Assembly (NCBI GenBank): GCA_963779515.1
Contig: CAVZYN010000002.1
Location: 1-64,000 of the forward strand
DNA length: 64,000 nucleotides
Direction: 5' to 3'
DNA from: CAVZYN01 sp963779515
GTDB taxonomy: Bacteria; Pseudomonadota; Alphaproteobacteria; Rhizobiales; Hyphomicrobiaceae
Positions 63,307-64,000 of the stretch are shown here, piece by piece. Under the pieces are notes generated by a model that was given only the letters and a program-made list of their open reading frames with translations, was not told the origin of the DNA and did no database searches. A program made the translations under genes and the position numbers. The first letter of the stretch is position 1, and each line of letters starts with the position of its first letter.

Positions 63307-64000
63307 GGAGGCTGTGTGAAAACCCCGGGGTGATACGGCAAATCATGGTAGGGGTATGTGCGAGACATGAGGGCTCGCATGACACGCTTCATCGAAGGCC
63401 TGGATCGGCGCCAGACGGCTCTTTTGCCTGAATGCCTCGATGACTACGTCGGCACGGACAGTGCTGTCCGTGCCATCGACTCGTTCATCGTCATGTTGGA
63501 TCTCAAGTCCCTCGGCTTCGGCATCGAGCCCGAAGCGACCGGCCGGCCGGGCTATCACCCGGCGACGATGCTAAAGCTTTATCTCTACGGCTATCTCAAC
63601 CAGGTTCAGTCGTCGCGCCGCTTGGAACGGGAATGCGCTCGCAATCTTGAACTGATCTGGCTGTTGGGTAAGCTGAAGCCCGACTTTAAAACCATCGCGG
63701 ACTTCCGCAAGGATAACGGGCCAGCGATCAGAAAGGTCTGCCGCCAGTTCGTCGCGCTGTGTCGCGACATCGACCTGCTCGACGCGGAGATCGTCGCCAT
63801 CGACGGCAGCAAATTCAAAGCCGTTAATGCGAAGGCACGCAGTTTCACGCGGGAAAAGCTCAAGCGCCGGCTCGGCGAGATCGACGAAGCCGTCGTTCGT
63901 TATCTGGGTGAACTCGATCGGGCCGACGAGGTCCTGAAAATGACCGGCACAGCAATGCCGGAAGCGCGGATCGCCCGCGTGAATAAGAAGCTCGCCCACT
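63307..64000 (+). mobile_element. IS1182-type insertion sequence, left part
   Basis: The element's left edge is placed near GGAGGCTGTGTGAAAACC (from about 63307), the type of terminal sequence used by this IS group, followed by the transposase gene. The right end and any target duplication lie beyond the window. Confidence 0.55.
63367..64000 (+). CDS. IS1182-family transposase, cut by window end
   Basis: Open from ATG 63367 (or 63379) to the window end, more than 210 residues without a stop. N-terminal DUF772 part: GTDSAVRAIDSF, GRPGYHPATMLKLYLYGYLN, SSRRLERECARN and FKTIADFRKDN. The DDE catalytic domain begins with an Asp in VAIDGSKFKA. The remaining catalytic residues lie beyond the end, so activity cannot be judged. 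Confidence 0.88.
   Translation, partial: MRARMTRFIEGLDRRQTALLPECLDDYVGTDSAVRAIDSFIVMLDLKSLGFGIEPEATGRPGYHPATMLKLYLYGYLNQVQSSRRLERECARNLELIWLLGKLKPDFKTIADFRKDNGPAIRKVCRQFVALCRDIDLLDAEIVAIDGSKFKAVNAKARSFTREKLKRRLGEIDEAVVRYLGELDRADEVLKMTGTAMPEARIARVNKKLAH

Noticed and set aside
1..64000. CRISPR array
   Set aside because: No regularly spaced direct repeats and no cas-like proteins seen in the window.

Overview
This window is a high-GC chromosome segment of an alphaproteobacterium, most likely of the order Hyphomicrobiales. The evidence is a usg gene, an H-NS/HvrA-type silencer, the DUF1285 - CoA-Nudix - DUF6111 - cca gene order, CpaC/CpaD-type Tad proteins and the MoxR - DUF58 - DUF4159 operon. 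A Hyphomicrobium-like host is plausible but unproven. Core chromosome runs from about 1.6 to 51.7 kb, with accessory DNA at both ends.

Layout. At 0-1.6 kb lies the right end of a genomic island: a P4-type integrase next to a 47-bp copy of the 3' part of tRNA-Gly(CCC), read as attR. At 1.7-3.4 kb are rpe and a rimK-like ATP-grasp ligase. At 3.7-12.8 kb is a Pel-type exopolysaccharide cluster: PelA-like deacetylase, TPR protein in the pelB position, PelD-like, PelE-like, PelF and PelG. It converges on three consecutive GH114 glycosidase genes (12.8-16.3 kb). At 16.9-20.0 kb are an MFS carrier and an acyl-activating enzyme. At 20.2-24.5 kb are TadG-like, secretin and CpaD proteins. At 24.5-31.5 kb is the MoxR/DUF58/DUF4159 operon. 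At 31.7-51.4 kb is mostly housekeeping: DUF1285, two Nudix hydrolases, cca (frameshifted), pncB, hns, usg, a C13 peptidase, a GST, an ABC-F ATPase, an acyl-CoA dehydrogenase, xdhC and xdhB.

From 51.6 kb a second island starts at an intact tRNA-Thr(TGT), with integrase and excisionase-like genes beside it. Its cargo includes a class II glutamine amidotransferase, a frameshifted FMN glutamate-synthase-type protein, a second small integrase with a decayed copy of itself, a methyltransferase/Bug-receptor/LysR group, and an IS1182-type element cut by the window end. The island's far end is not in the window.

Main point. The Pel-type locus departs from the Pseudomonas model. The PelA deacetylase is separate from the hydrolase. 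Hydrolase-like function is carried by three GH114 paralogues with three different N-terminal targeting signals. The PelD-like protein stops after its GAF domain, so the usual c-di-GMP-binding degenerate GGDEF domain is missing. The PelB-position protein has TPR-like repeats but no beta-barrel, and there is no PelC. Synthesis (PelF/PelG/PelD/PelE) and tailoring (deacetylase, glycosidases) are present, but the outer-membrane exit and the signal input are unexplained.
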